Source: Mycolicibacterium sp. CBMA 247 (GTDB lineage Bacteria; Actinomycetota; Actinomycetes; Mycobacteriales; Mycobacteriaceae). Taken from it: a stretch of DNA of 64,000 bases. Position numbers and translations under genes: made by a program. Positions 1 to 9,449 of this stretch are shown here, one piece after another. Numbering within the stretch: position 1 is the stretch's first letter; every line of letters starts with the position of its first letter. The stretch lies in assembly GCF_009729095.1 (NCBI RefSeq), contig NZ_VTGX01000003.1, forward strand, positions 620,001 through 684,000, written 5' to 3'. A model generated the notes under the pieces. The model saw only the letters and a program-made list of their open reading frames with translations. It had not been told where the DNA came from and searched no databases.

Positions 1-156
1 GACGGTTCACATCGAGCTGCGCTCGGACGTGCATAGAGACGACGACCAGGTCGGCGGCGGTCATCATCTGGGCTAGATTAGGACCCTCAGCTTGGCAGCG
101 CGTCTTCGATGGCGGAAAGGTCGGCGGAGATACCGCGGTCTCAAGCTTCCGCGCGC

Positions 157-3100
157 CTATTGAGGCACTGAGCTAACCAGGCCGGCATCGACAGCCAACC
201 GCAGTAATCCGACTTCTTGACACCGCCGTGCGACGGCAAGGGACTTTGCATCAGCGGAATTGCCTGTGCGGGTCTGTGTTTCAGCGAGCAGTAGCCGAGC
301 CTGCAACACCGCCAACGGCCTTCGCGTGGCGTCGATGCCAGCAAGCAGTTCGGTGGCCCGGCTGCACGCCTGCTCATGCTCCTCGGCGGTATCGCTTGCC
401 AGTAGCAGGTGAACCGCGGAGTCCTCGTCGAGTTCAGCGGTTATCGTGGCGATACCGTCGTCGCGCGGAATGGCACGCACGGATCGCAGGCGCGATGCCA
501 CCGCCGGCGGGACGCCAATTCCCAATCGGATCCGCGCGTTGTTGATCGCAGCGGCCAGCCGGGGGAGCTGCAAGTGTTCTGCCGCCTCCATACCGGCGTC
601 GAGGCGCTCCGCTGCGGCGCCGAGATCACCTTGCGCCGCTTTGATTTTGGCACTGCCGGCGTATCGTGCGGTGAGGTAGTCCACTCCCCCACCCTCCGGA
701 CCCAGTTCATAGCTCAACTCCAGGAGGTGCGCTGCCGCATCGAAATCGCCTACTTGGTAGAGCAATTCGCCCAGCAGGGCGCCTGCTAGGCGTGCAGCGT
801 GCGAGTGCGATCCCACTCTGCTTCCAATCTCGAACGCTTCGCGAAATTCGCGTCGAGCGGTAGGGATGTCAAGCTGGTGTTTGGCGGCGATTCCGGCGAA
901 GCTGTGTGCGTACACGCTCGCGAACGGCCCCATCAGGTCCTGATATGGCGCCGCCCACTGCAGCAAGCGCCGTGCGTCGTCAAACTCGAAGCGGTAAATG
1001 GAGGCGAACGCTGCAACGTTACCGGCGACCCCGGGTACGCGAGGATGGAAGGTGTCGGGTCTAGAGAACGCCTCGGACACAAGAAAACCGATCCGGTCAG
1101 TACGGTCTGCGAACATGTCGGCCACCCCGCGCACCACATCGGCTTCGACTCGAAGCTCGGTTCGCGATGCATCCGAAAGTTCCGCGGTGTTTAGAACCGC
1201 CTCGAAGCGATTCAGCGCGGCGTCGGCTAGCGCCCTGCGCTGTAGCAGGATATTTGCCCAGGCGATCGCGAGCGGAAGTCGCGGCCGGGACACCAGTAGC
1301 TGCGGCGGCAGCTTCTTGGCGATCTCCAGAAACGTCGTCATTTTCGACTGCTCGAGCAGACGTGGCTCGTCCTGCGCGAGAAAGTCAACGGCGAGGGCGG
1401 GGTCATCGACCGCGAGCGCATGGTTCACGGCCTCGTTGAGGTAGCCATGTTCGGCGAACCATGCCGCCGCCCTGTGGTGCAGTCGCGGGCTCCGCTCTGG
1501 ATCGTCGCGCTCAAGTCGACGGCGCAGGAACTCGGCGAACAGATGGTCGTAACGGAACCACTCGGGATCGTTGTCAATTCGCTGTAGGAACAGCCCGCGA
1601 TGGGCGACCTCTTCGAGCATCGCCGGCGCGCGCGGCTGATCCGACAACGCCGATGCCAGCCCCCCGCAAATCCTCTCGGTGACCGACGTTGCCAGCATGA
1701 AGTCGGCCATCTCCGGTTCGAGCGTGTCGACGACGTTCTCCGCGAGGAATTCACCAATGACGTCATTTGCGCCGCTCAGCCGACCGATCAGCGCTGAGGC
1801 GTTGGCACCGCCCCGTAAGATCAGCGTAGCGAGCCGCAGGCCCGCCGCCCAACCATCCGTTGAGGCGGTTAGTGCCGCTACGTCGGCGTCCGACAGCGCC
1901 AGGCCACCGGCATCGTTGAGCAGCGACTGCGCTTCCTCTGCACCGAAACGCAGTGCCTCACAATCGATCTCGACAAGCTCGTCCCGAATCCTCAACTTGC
2001 TCAAGGGCAGACCCGCATGCGACCAGCTCGTCACGATCAGCTGCAGGTGGTGGCAGCCGTGTTCGAGCAGGAATCCCAGAGAGGCGATTGTCAGGCTGTC
2101 CGATACCCGATTCCAGTCATCCACTACGAGCGTGATTCGGTCGTCGTTTTGGTGTAATTCGTCGATCAGCGACGTCAAGACGTAGCGGGTCGAGTCGTCG
2201 CCATGCTCTTCGAGGACCTGAGTCAAGGATGCCGCCAGGACGGGCCGAACCGTTCGGATCGACTCGAGCAGGTGTGCCAGGAACCACACCACGTTGTTGT
2301 CGTCCTCATCGACGGTCAGCCAAGCGACGGCGACGCCGTCACGCATGAGAAGCTCGCGCCATTGGGCCGCCAGGGTGCTCTTGCCATAGCCCGACGGCGC
2401 GTTGATGAGAATCAGCCGCCGCCGCCCCGCGGTGCGAAGAACATCGGCAAGCCGATCGCGAGCAACCAGCGACCTGAGCCCGACGGGAGGACGGTACTTC
2501 GTCGCCGGGGTGGGCGGCGTCGGCGTCGCCGAAGTGTGCGCACGGTGCGCTGACGGTGCTGCCGGCGCCTTGCGGCTTTCAACCACAAGCTCGACAGGTT
2601 GCGCCATCTCGTCGACGAAAACACCGTGGCTGCGCTGAATGTCGCGGAGCTGTTCGCCCAACTCCGCCGCCGAGAAGGGACGGTCGGAGGGGTTACGGGC
2701 CATGGCGTGTTCGATCGCGGTCGCAACGTCGGAGGGCAGCCCCTGGCCGCGCAGGTCCGGAATGGGCTGCGAGGTGATCCTGAGGAACTGGGCGACCACC
2801 TTTTCGCCGATGCGGCGCTCGAACGCGGCGTGGCCGGTCATCGCGCAAAACAGCGTCGCGCCGAGCCCGTACACGTCCGATTGCGGCGTCGGAGTCGCAC
2901 CCTCGAGCACTTCGGGGGCGGTGTATGCCGGTGATCCGGTAATCACACCGGTCGTGGTCTGAAAACCTCCCGCGATCCTAGCGATGCCGAAGTCGGTGAG
3001 CTGCGGTTCGCCGTAGTCGCTGAGCAGGATGTTTCCCGGCTTGACGTCACGATGCAAAATGCCGCCGCTGTGTGCGGCTTGCAGCGCGCCGGCCAGCTTC

Positions 3101-3492
3101 ACCCCGATGCCCACCCCCTCACTCCAATCGAGCGGCCCGTGGCGGCGGATCAAGGCTTCCAGGGAGTCCTTCGCGTGATACGGCATCACGATGAACGGCC
3201 GACCCGTCGCGGTCGTGCCCACCTCGTGAATGGTCACGATGTGCGGGTGGTCGGACAGCTTGCCCATGGCTCGCTGTTCACGCACGAAACGCTCGAAGTT
3301 GTCGGGGTCGAGATCAGACGTCAAGACCTTGACCGCGACAGTGCGATCCAACGACGGTTGCGTGCAGCGGTAGACGACGCCGAACCCGCCATGTCCGACT
3401 TCGGTTACGTCATCGAATCCCGCACTACGTAGCTCAGCCGCGATGCCGGAAACCAGATTCTGCTGCGTCGCGTGTGGATCGCCCTCGGCCAT
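157..3492 (-). CDS. pknK: Serine/threonine protein kinase PknK (kinase-STAND ATPase-TPR regulator)
   Basis: 1111 residues, close to the usual mycobacterial PknK length. An N-terminal Hanks kinase shows the glycine loop (GHGGFGVVY), the VAVKVL lysine, the HRDVKPGN catalytic loop and DFG. A P-loop follows near residue 365 (NAPSGYGKST) in a MalT-like ATPase module, then a long helical TPR-like C-terminus. PknK is known as a soluble kinase that controls transcription and translation during growth transitions, and all key residues are present here. The start is an ATG just downstream of a 20-bp palindrome. In M. tuberculosis pknK lies near virS/mymA, which are not visible here. The 156 bases downstream, to the window edge, hold nothing I can assign. 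Confidence 0.93.
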   Translation of the reverse strand: MAEGDPHATQQNLVSGIAAELRSAGFDDVTEVGHGGFGVVYRCTQPSLDRTVAVKVLTSDLDPDNFERFVREQRAMGKLSDHPHIVTIHEVGTTATGRPFIVMPYHAKDSLEALIRRHGPLDWSEGVGIGVKLAGALQAAHSGGILHRDVKPGNILLSDYGEPQLTDFGIARIAGGFQTTTGVITGSPAYTAPEVLEGATPTPQSDVYGLGATLFCAMTGHAAFERRIGEKVVAQFLRITSQPIPDLRGQGLPSDVATAIEHAMARNPSDRPFSAAELGEQLRDIQRSHGVFVDEMAQPVELVVESRKAPAAPSAHRAHTSATPTPPTPATKYRPPVGLRSLVARDRLADVLRTAGRRRLILINAPSGYGKSTLAAQWRELLMRDGVAVAWLTVDEDDNNVVWFLAHLLESIRTVRPVLAASLTQVLEEHGDDSTRYVLTSLIDELHQNDDRITLVVDDWNRVSDSLTIASLGFLLEHGCHHLQLIVTSWSHAGLPLSKLRIRDELVEIDCEALRFGAEEAQSLLNDAGGLALSDADVAALTASTDGWAAGLRLATLILRGGANASALIGRLSGANDVIGEFLAENVVDTLEPEMADFMLATSVTERICGGLASALSDQPRAPAMLEEVAHRGLFLQRIDNDPEWFRYDHLFAEFLRRRLERDDPERSPRLHHRAAAWFAEHGYLNEAVNHALAVDDPALAVDFLAQDEPRLLEQSKMTTFLEIAKKLPPQLLVSRPRLPLAIAWANILLQRRALADAALNRFEAVLNTAELSDASRTELRVEADVVRGVADMFADRTDRIGFLVSEAFSRPDTFHPRVPGVAGNVAAFASIYRFEFDDARRLLQWAAPYQDLMGPFASVYAHSFAGIAAKHQLDIPTARREFREAFEIGSRVGSHSHAARLAGALLGELLYQVGDFDAAAHLLELSYELGPEGGGVDYLTARYAGSAKIKAAQGDLGAAAERLDAGMEAAEHLQLPRLAAAINNARIRLGIGVPPAVASRLRSVRAIPRDDGIATITAELDEDSAVHLLLASDTAEEHEQACSRATELLAGIDATRRPLAVLQARLLLAETQTRTGNSADAKSLAVARRCQEVGLLRLAVDAGLVSSVPQ

Positions 3493-3500
3493 CGGCGGTC

Positions 3501-3520
3501 ACCGTCCTCACTAGGACGGT
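3501..3520. promoter_or_regulatory. Perfect 8-bp inverted repeat directly upstream of pknK
   Basis: ACCGTCCT and AGGACGGT are separated by four bases, 8 nt upstream of the pknK ATG. Read on the pknK strand, the right arm carries the AGGA-like Shine-Dalgarno bases, so an RNA hairpin could mask the ribosome site. It could equally be a DNA operator. The repeat is seen directly; the function is inference. Confidence 0.45.
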
Positions 3521-3701
3521 ACGATATCGCCGATGCCGGCAGCCTGGTAGATATTCGACTCCTCGCCCATCAGCGCACCCCGAGGGATCGGTGGCTCTAG
3601 CCGTCGGGAGAATCGGCGCACCCATGCACACCGCGGCACGCACGCCGCTGGGCCGGTACCGCGGCGCAGAGCCCACGCCGAGCACGCTCTGCCGCCCAGC
3701 C

Positions 3702-4604
3702 TTAACCGAAAACAGAAACGGCAGAATCTGTTTCGTCCGCCTTGTGTGCCCGGTTTGCGCACTCATCTGACGCTGCCGGCGACCCGGTACCGACATTCAC
3801 CGAAGAATTGTGCCTAATCATTGCGTCTAGCGCCTGATGCATGTTCTTGCTAGAAATGTTGTACAACCCCTGATAAGGGTCAACACTGTCCATGACAACA
3901 AACATCATACTGCTCAGCGTAGCGGCCGCCAACGCAATCATTAATATTACCAATGAATCGGCTGGCGCGCGAAGGCCAAAACATATAAATAGCAGCGTAA
4001 GCCAAGCCACCAGCATTCTCAGGAAGGGAGCTGGTAGCGGGTTTTGAGGCGCAAAGAGGAGCGATAATCGGGCCCTGGCAAACTCTCTATATTGGTCGAA
4101 GCAGTCGGCTGCCAACCGTTCGCGCAATGGATCGGTCGGTTTCAATTCAATGATCCCGAGCTCGATGCGATTCAAGAGGTCACTCAGCACCTGCCGTGCG
4201 TCGCCTTTTGGCAATTTGCGCACATCGGGGTAGTTCACGCCCGTCGGAACGGCGTCCGCTCGCCAGAAGTTGACAATCCCGGCAGCGGTGAAACTCTGGA
4301 GTTGTCTGCGCATCGGTTCAGATTCTGACCCGTAATTGCACAAAGTTTGATCAAGTCGAATCAGCTTCCCGGCGAACATCGCCCAATGCCCTTGGGTCGC
4401 GTCGATGAAACTCTTCGTAGCGTTTATCAGCATACCGATTACGATGGCCGTTATCGTGACAAGGAACGAAATGATCAGATTCACAGACTCGAGCGCGCCC
4501 GTCTCCGTATAACGTCCGAGCAAATGAGAACTCAACAAGAACCCCCCTGCCGTGCCACCGCAAAGCAGAGCGAACACAATCAGCGCCCGCAAGAAGCTAG
4601 GCAT
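3702..4604 (-). CDS. DUF4239/bestrophin-like membrane protein
   Basis: 300 residues. There are two N-terminal membrane segments (about 5-27 and 40-62), a soluble central region, and two more membrane segments (about 197-240). This is the pattern of DUF4239 (bestrophin-like) proteins, whose function is not settled. The hydrophilic tail is short. The gene and its flanks are visibly richer in A/T than the neighbours, which suggests a different origin. It stands alone between pknK and the catabolic operon, so context gives no role. The start is the first ATG after an A/T-rich upstream stretch. Confidence 0.6.
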   Translation of the reverse strand: MPSFLRALIVFALLCGGTAGGFLLSSHLLGRYTETGALESVNLIISFLVTITAIVIGMLINATKSFIDATQGHWAMFAGKLIRLDQTLCNYGSESEPMRRQLQSFTAAGIVNFWRADAVPTGVNYPDVRKLPKGDARQVLSDLLNRIELGIIELKPTDPLRERLAADCFDQYREFARARLSLLFAPQNPLPAPFLRMLVAWLTLLFICFGLRAPADSLVILMIALAAATLSSMMFVVMDSVDPYQGLYNISSKNMHQALDAMIRHNSSVNVGTGSPAASDECANRAHKADETDSAVSVFG

Positions 4605-4735
4605 CGTGCCTATACCAGCGTGTCCGAGGCGATTTCATTCCTGTCACCGACACAACTCAACCTACAATTCGTACGATGTCTATTTTGGCGGGTTAAACGA
4701 TCAGCGGCTTTTTAGCACGGGTCATGGCTGCGCTG

Positions 4736-5329
4736 CTACTGCGGAGCGGGGATCTCGAACAGGTTGAGCGTTGCGCAGACCGTGTGGTAGATGCCGATGA
4801 GAATAGCGATGTCGGTCAATCCCTTTGTGCCGAAGGCGTTCTCGGCCTGGCGATACAGCGTTTCGTCGACCCTGTGAGTGGTTGAAAGCTGCCGGGTGAG
4901 CTCTGCGGCGATCATCTCGTCCTTGCTGAGGTTCGAGGGTATGCCACCGCTGACCAGCACCCGGATGGCGTCCTCAGAGATGCCGACCGTGCGGGCAGCG
5001 GCGGTGTGGGCGTACAGCTCATAGTCGGACTGCCACACGGCGCCCACCGCGAGGATCACCACTTCGCGCAGCCGCGCGCTTAACGACGTGTTCTCCCTCT
5101 CGCCCAACAACAGCTGGCCAGAGGCTGACGTCACGGCCGGGTTGAGCAGCGCGGGATTGAACGGGCCGATGAATCGCCCATCGTCGGTAGTGCTGCGGAA
5201 ACCAGTGCCGTCGGCCCACGGGACCACGGTGCTCGTCATCTTGTCGAAGAGTTCTCGTTGCGGCCCAACGAGATCGGCGGGATCTGCCAGGCGCAGGCGT
5301 CCGCCCAAGCCGTCGTTGTGATCAGACAT
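4736..5329 (-). CDS. Carboxymuconolactone decarboxylase/AhpD-like protein
   Basis: 197 residues from the chosen ATG, which has a good AGGAGC ribosome site; a longer frame exists but lacks one. The central segment (LSARLREVVILAVGAVWQ, then YELYAHT) is the typical helix pair of the CMD family PF02627. There is no CxxC peroxidase pair, so an AhpD-type peroxidase role is unlikely. It is the last gene of the aromatic catabolic operon, 89 bp after the shortened YWTD gene. A ring-derived lactone or acid is a plausible substrate, but this rests on position only. Confidence 0.7.
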   Translation of the reverse strand: MSDHNDGLGGRLRLADPADLVGPQRELFDKMTSTVVPWADGTGFRSTTDDGRFIGPFNPALLNPAVTSASGQLLLGERENTSLSARLREVVILAVGAVWQSDYELYAHTAAARTVGISEDAIRVLVSGGIPSNLSKDEMIAAELTRQLSTTHRVDETLYRQAENAFGTKGLTDIAILIGIYHTVCATLNLFEIPAPQ

Positions 5330-5418
5330 GTAGTTGCTCCTATTTTGAAAGGTCCTGGTTAGGGGATGGTCATTTGCCGCCGCTGCCCGATCCTGTGACA
5401 GGCAAACACTTTTGCGGT

Positions 5419-5757
5419 TCATAGTTCGGCAACCGCGATGCCGGTGAGCCCGTAGCCCAGCTTCACCAGTTCGGTGTCAAAGCCTGCGTCTAGGTCAACG
5501 TGGCGGACGCTGCCACCGAGATCGGTGACATAGAACGCTGATTCGGAGACCGCGGCCACACAATGGTTGCGTTCGATGTGCGCCTCGGCATCCGGGGAGC
5601 CCATGTTGGTCCAGTAAACATGCCCCCGGCGCTGGTCGACGACGATGCCGTCAGGCAGCTCGTCGAGTCCAGCCACCAGGGTGCGCACACGAGCCCCATC
5701 CAGCGACACCGCCTGCAGTTCATGTTTTCCAGCGTTGAGCACCAGCAGCTCGGTCAT
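5419..5757 (-). pseudogene. Internally deleted YWTD/SMP-30-like beta-propeller protein
   Basis: Only 112 residues, while bacterial YWTD-repeat relatives are usually near 300. The N-terminus (LLVLNAGKHELQAVSLDG, then VYWTNMG at 47-53) looks like blade one. The text then jumps through ERNHCV straight to a final blade (AFYVTDLGGSVRHVDLD, GLTGIAVAEL). The frame is open throughout, so this looks like in-frame loss of the middle blades. It lies 5 bp after the FAD hydroxylase gene and is probably cotranscribed. A real shortened protein is possible, but a propeller could not close with this little sequence. Confidence 0.55.
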
Positions 5758-5762
5758 AGACG

Positions 5763-7331
5763 TCAGCCTTCGCTTTCGTCCGGGCCGCCATGAACGCCGG
5801 AGAACGTCGGCATCCCATCGCAGATGGCCTGCGTGTTGCGGCCGGCTTGCATCACCGCGCGGTCTGGCCGCACGATGGCGGCATTGGCCCGGCCTTTGCG
5901 CAGCCAGCCGTCGAGCTCACTGCCCGGGGCGGCTTGGATAACGGCGGCTCCGCGGCTGCTCAGCTTCTTTCGCTGCGCATCGGTGAGCGACGAACAGGTG
6001 ACGAGCGCGAACCGGTTCCCGACCACCTCATCGAACCGCAGGCCGTCCTGCAGCACCGGGTTAGGACACAGCGTTCCAGCCAGGCCGCCGGGTGTGCGGG
6101 ATTTGATCACCAGTTCCGAACTGCGCAGACCCGGGGCGACGCCGTCGGCGGCACTGACCCGGATGCCCGGCAGGCGCAGGTTCTGCATGCGTGGGAACAC
6201 CACGTGGCGGATCAGATCGCCGACGCGCCCACCGCCGGTCATGGCCGCTCCCACCGACACGGCCATCAAAATCATGGCTGCCGCGTGGAGCTTGCGTTCT
6301 TGCTCGTAGGTGTCCAGCCCGCTTTCGGGCAGGGTGCCGTCGAGCACGCCGACCAGTTTCCAGGTCAGATTTAGCGCGTCGCGCAAGCCCGCAGCCATGC
6401 CTTGGCCGACGAAAGGCGGGGTGAGGTGCGCGGCGTCTCCGAGCAGGAACACATTGCGGTCACGCCAGCGGCTGGCCACTTGCGCGCGGAAGGTGTAGGC
6501 GGTCACCCGCACCAGCTCCAACGCATCGGCGGGGATGTCGCCCAGCCAAGGCCGCACCAGCGGTTCGATGTCGGCAACGGTTTGGTAGTCGGCCGCGGTT
6601 TCGCCGTCGAGCAGCTGGAATTCCCAGCGGTAGCGGGTTTCTCCGATCCGCATGTAGGTACCAGCACGCTGGGGGTTGCACAGCTGGTCGCAGCCCTCCC
6701 ATCGGTTGAGTTGGGCGTCGGTGTTGACATCGATGACCAGCCAGCTCTGACTGAACGGCAATCCGTACATGTGGGCGCCGATGGCTGCGCGAGTTGGGCT
6801 GTTGGCGCCGTCGCAGCCCAGCACATAGCTGGCCTGCACGCTCTGCTCGCCGCCGCGGACCCGATCCAGGAAGCTCACCCGCACGCGGTCTGACTGGGTC
6901 TGGGTGACCGAGATGACCTCCACGTTGCCGTGGATTCTGACCTTGGGGTAGCGCTTGACGTTGGCCCGCAGCATGGCCTCCAGCTCCGGCTGGTCGAACA
7001 TGTTCATCTGCGGGAAGCCGTTGGCGCTGGGCTCGGTACTGCGCGGGATTTCGGTGAGCACGCGCATGTTCGGGTCGATCAGCCGAAGACCCAGCGCGGA
7101 GCGACGGTGGGCGGCGAACTCCTCGCCGATGCCCAGCCGGGCCAGGATGCGGTACACCTCGTCGTCGGCGTGCACCGCCCGCGGCAGCGGGTAGACCGTC
7201 TCATGGCGGTCCAGCACCAGGCAATCGACGCCGTATTGCCCCAGCAGCGTGGCGGCGGCGATGCCGGCCGGGCCTGCACCGACGATCACCACGGGCACGA
7301 ACTCCGGCAGGCCATTCTTCTGCGCGGTCAT
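5763..7331 (-). CDS. FAD-dependent aromatic hydroxylase (MhpA/PheA-type)
   Basis: 522 residues of the class A flavoprotein monooxygenase family. The dinucleotide fold is at residues 15-20 (GAGPAG), the DG motif is in CDGANSPTR, and the second FAD motif GDAAHLTPPFVGQGMAAGLRDA is complete. A thioredoxin-like C-terminal domain follows, as in MhpA. Such enzymes put a hydroxyl on a phenol with NAD(P)H and O2, giving a catechol. The ATG overlaps the stop of the upstream FAH-family gene by ATGA, so the two are translationally coupled. It would supply the ring diol to the extradiol dioxygenase of the same operon. The exact aromatic substrate cannot be read from sequence. Confidence 0.85.
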   Translation of the reverse strand: MTAQKNGLPEFVPVVIVGAGPAGIAAATLLGQYGVDCLVLDRHETVYPLPRAVHADDEVYRILARLGIGEEFAAHRRSALGLRLIDPNMRVLTEIPRSTEPSANGFPQMNMFDQPELEAMLRANVKRYPKVRIHGNVEVISVTQTQSDRVRVSFLDRVRGGEQSVQASYVLGCDGANSPTRAAIGAHMYGLPFSQSWLVIDVNTDAQLNRWEGCDQLCNPQRAGTYMRIGETRYRWEFQLLDGETAADYQTVADIEPLVRPWLGDIPADALELVRVTAYTFRAQVASRWRDRNVFLLGDAAHLTPPFVGQGMAAGLRDALNLTWKLVGVLDGTLPESGLDTYEQERKLHAAAMILMAVSVGAAMTGGGRVGDLIRHVVFPRMQNLRLPGIRVSAADGVAPGLRSSELVIKSRTPGGLAGTLCPNPVLQDGLRFDEVVGNRFALVTCSSLTDAQRKKLSSRGAAVIQAAPGSELDGWLRKGRANAAIVRPDRAVMQAGRNTQAICDGMPTFSGVHGGPDESEG

Positions 7332-8248
7332 TTGTACACCACCACATTGCGCTGGACGCCCAGGTTGATAGCGCCGTCGTCGGTGGCCACGGTGGCTTCG
7401 ATCACGTCACCGTCGTGCAGGTAATTGGGGTTGTTTTCGCGTTGCGCGGACAGGAATGCACCCAGGTCGATGTCGCCCTTCGGTGCGATGCCGTGTGTGG
7501 TGAGCGCGGTGCCCACCGGGGTGCCGGTCAGCAGAATGTCCCCGGCATCGAGCGCCTGGAACTTCGCCAGCGCCTGCAGGGCTTGTGCGGGCGGGAACAG
7601 GATGTCGCCGTCGACCAGCATGTCCTGGCGCACCTTGCCATTGACTGACAACCGCAACCGCAACTCGCCGAAGCGCTTGAGCTCGTCGGTGTTGACCAGC
7701 ACCAGCGCGGGCCCGACCGGCGTGAAGGTGGGATAGGACTTCGATTCGAAGAACTGCTGCTTGGGCAGCTGCACATCGCGCGCCGAGATGTCGTTGGTGA
7801 GGACCAAGCCGACCACGAACTCGGCCAGGTTTGCCTCGGTGACATCGGTGCCGACGGGAAGGTCGCGGCCGATCACCAGACCGATCTCCACCTCGTAGTC
7901 CAGGAGCGTGACGTGCTCGGGCTTGACGACGTCGCCGAACGGGCCGGTGACCGATCCGGATGCCTTGCGGAAGAAGGTCAGGGGCGTCTTGGCGGGGTCG
8001 CGGCCGACATCTTTGACATGCGAGGCGTAGTTGGTGGCCTGAGCCACCACCCGGCAGGGTGTCGTGATGGGAGACAGCAGTTCAAGGCTCTGCACCGGCA
8101 CGAAGTCGGTGCTTTGCGCGGCAGCCTCGATGGCAGCGCGGTCGGTCAGCAGCTCGCCGGTCGTGGCGGCGCGGGTGTCGACGCGGGCAGCCCCCGAGCC
8201 GGTCTGTACCCACCACGCGTCGGCGGTGCGAAGGATTGAGATGGTCAT
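7328..8248 (-). CDS. Fumarylacetoacetate hydrolase-family protein
   Basis: 306 residues. The FAH core has the metal-binding acids in LLDYEVEIGLVIG and NDISARDVQ, the lysine in FFESKSY, and the conserved LLTGTP segment. Family members cleave C-C bonds in acylpyruvates or isomerise and hydrate meta-cleavage products. Here it follows the extradiol dioxygenase (42 bp gap) and overlaps the hydroxylase start, so it most likely processes the ring-cleavage product. Whether it acts as hydrolase, isomerase or decarboxylase is not decidable. The start ATG follows a purine-rich site (AAGAAAGAAGGA). Confidence 0.85.
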   Translation of the reverse strand: MTISILRTADAWWVQTGSGAARVDTRAATTGELLTDRAAIEAAAQSTDFVPVQSLELLSPITTPCRVVAQATNYASHVKDVGRDPAKTPLTFFRKASGSVTGPFGDVVKPEHVTLLDYEVEIGLVIGRDLPVGTDVTEANLAEFVVGLVLTNDISARDVQLPKQQFFESKSYPTFTPVGPALVLVNTDELKRFGELRLRLSVNGKVRQDMLVDGDILFPPAQALQALAKFQALDAGDILLTGTPVGTALTTHGIAPKGDIDLGAFLSAQRENNPNYLHDGDVIEATVATDDGAINLGVQRNVVVYK

Positions 8249-8290
8249 AACGGGTCCTTCTTTCTTTCTTTGGGTTTAGGTGGTGGGTGG

Positions 8291-9436
8291 TCAGGAATTG
8301 GCTACTGAGAACAGCCCGCGTAGAGCGGACAGGTCGAATTCGTTGTCGTGGCGTAGTGCATCGACCATTGCGGCGAGTTCAGCCGCGGTCTCGCGAGCTG
8401 AACCGACGCCGAGGAAGTCCCTGCTCGGCTGGGGTCCCCATTGATAGAGCCCCGAGGCGGACAACGGGGCCCAGCCCGGCTCCACCGTGTTGTCGAACAT
8501 GTCACCGTCGGTGAAGTGCTCAACCAGGAAACCGTCCGGATCGCGCCAGTAGTCGAAGATCTGGCTGCCCTGGATGTGGCGGCCGATGCCCCACGAGCGG
8601 AAATACCCTTGCTCGCGCAGGTACTCGCCTCCGGCGGCCAGCGCGTCGAGGTCAGAGACCTGATACGCCGAGTGCACGTACCGCTTGACCGGACCCAGCG
8701 CCATCGCCAGGGTGTGGTGATCGGCGGCGACGGATCCGCGGTCGCAGCGGATGAAGCTCATGATCGGTCCGCGGTCGCGCTGGCCGGGATAGAAGCAGAA
8801 GTCGCTGACTATCATGCCGAGGTTCTCGAGGTACCAGTTCAGCGCCTGGATGTACTTCGGGGTCTGCACCACCACGTGTCCGAGCCGTTGCACCGTGGTG
8901 GGCACCCGTGGCGGACGCTGAGTGGCGTTAGCACGAAGAACCTCGTGACCGAAGTTGAGCACGCGGGGGGTCTGCGACGGCAACGCCTCGAGCCGATGGG
9001 TGCCCGATACGACGCGTATCGGAAGCCCGCTGGGGTCAACCAGATCAACCGTCACACCGCCCAGAGACTCCGGCAGCGGGCGAACGGTTGCCCCGGTCGC
9101 ATCGGCCAGTCGCACCAGATCAGACTGCTCGGTGGCCAGGAACGCCGGCCCGAGAAACTTCTCGCGCTGGCCGCGGCGGATCAGCACGCACGGCGCATCG
9201 GCGTCGCTGCCACGAAGGTGCAGCTCCTCGTCGGTACGCAGGGCGGTGGAAAACCCGAACGAATGGGCAAACGCCTCGGCCTTGACCAGGTCGGGCTTCT
9301 CAAACTCCAGCCAGATGACGTCCTGCACCTTGATGATCGGGTTGGTGGCACGCCCTGGGTGTTCTCCCGGGCGGGCGCCCTGCTCACTGTGCAGGTCGTT
9401 GTGCGCATTGTGGGCGCCTATGAGTTGGTCGGTCAT
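8291..9436 (-). CDS. Two-domain type I extradiol dioxygenase (VOC fold)
   Basis: 381 residues from an ATG with an AGGAGAG ribosome site; a longer in-frame extension overlaps the next gene and was discarded. The N-terminal VOC half (from about 35) lacks a full metal triad. The C-terminal half carries the Fe ligands: His in RLGHVVV, His in ADHHTLAMAL and Glu in FLVEHF. This fits BphC/2,3-dihydroxybiphenyl-type ring-cleaving enzymes, although the N-terminus is longer than usual. Its operon partners supply the diol and remove the product. Confidence 0.85.
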   Translation of the reverse strand: MTDQLIGAHNAHNDLHSEQGARPGEHPGRATNPIIKVQDVIWLEFEKPDLVKAEAFAHSFGFSTALRTDEELHLRGSDADAPCVLIRRGQREKFLGPAFLATEQSDLVRLADATGATVRPLPESLGGVTVDLVDPSGLPIRVVSGTHRLEALPSQTPRVLNFGHEVLRANATQRPPRVPTTVQRLGHVVVQTPKYIQALNWYLENLGMIVSDFCFYPGQRDRGPIMSFIRCDRGSVAADHHTLAMALGPVKRYVHSAYQVSDLDALAAGGEYLREQGYFRSWGIGRHIQGSQIFDYWRDPDGFLVEHFTDGDMFDNTVEPGWAPLSASGLYQWGPQPSRDFLGVGSARETAAELAAMVDALRHDNEFDLSALRGLFSVANS

Positions 9437-9449
9437 TGGTCTCTCTCCT

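Noticed and set aside
1..156. Short minus-strand frame running off the left edge (begins MMTAADLVVV)
   Set aside because: Too little sequence to support a gene; no ribosome site.
3511..3762. Minus-strand open frame between pknK and the DUF4239 gene
   Set aside because: Ends in a protein-like string (SNIYQAAGIGDIVPS) but the rest is Arg/Cys-rich noise without a start site; overlaps the DUF4239 end.
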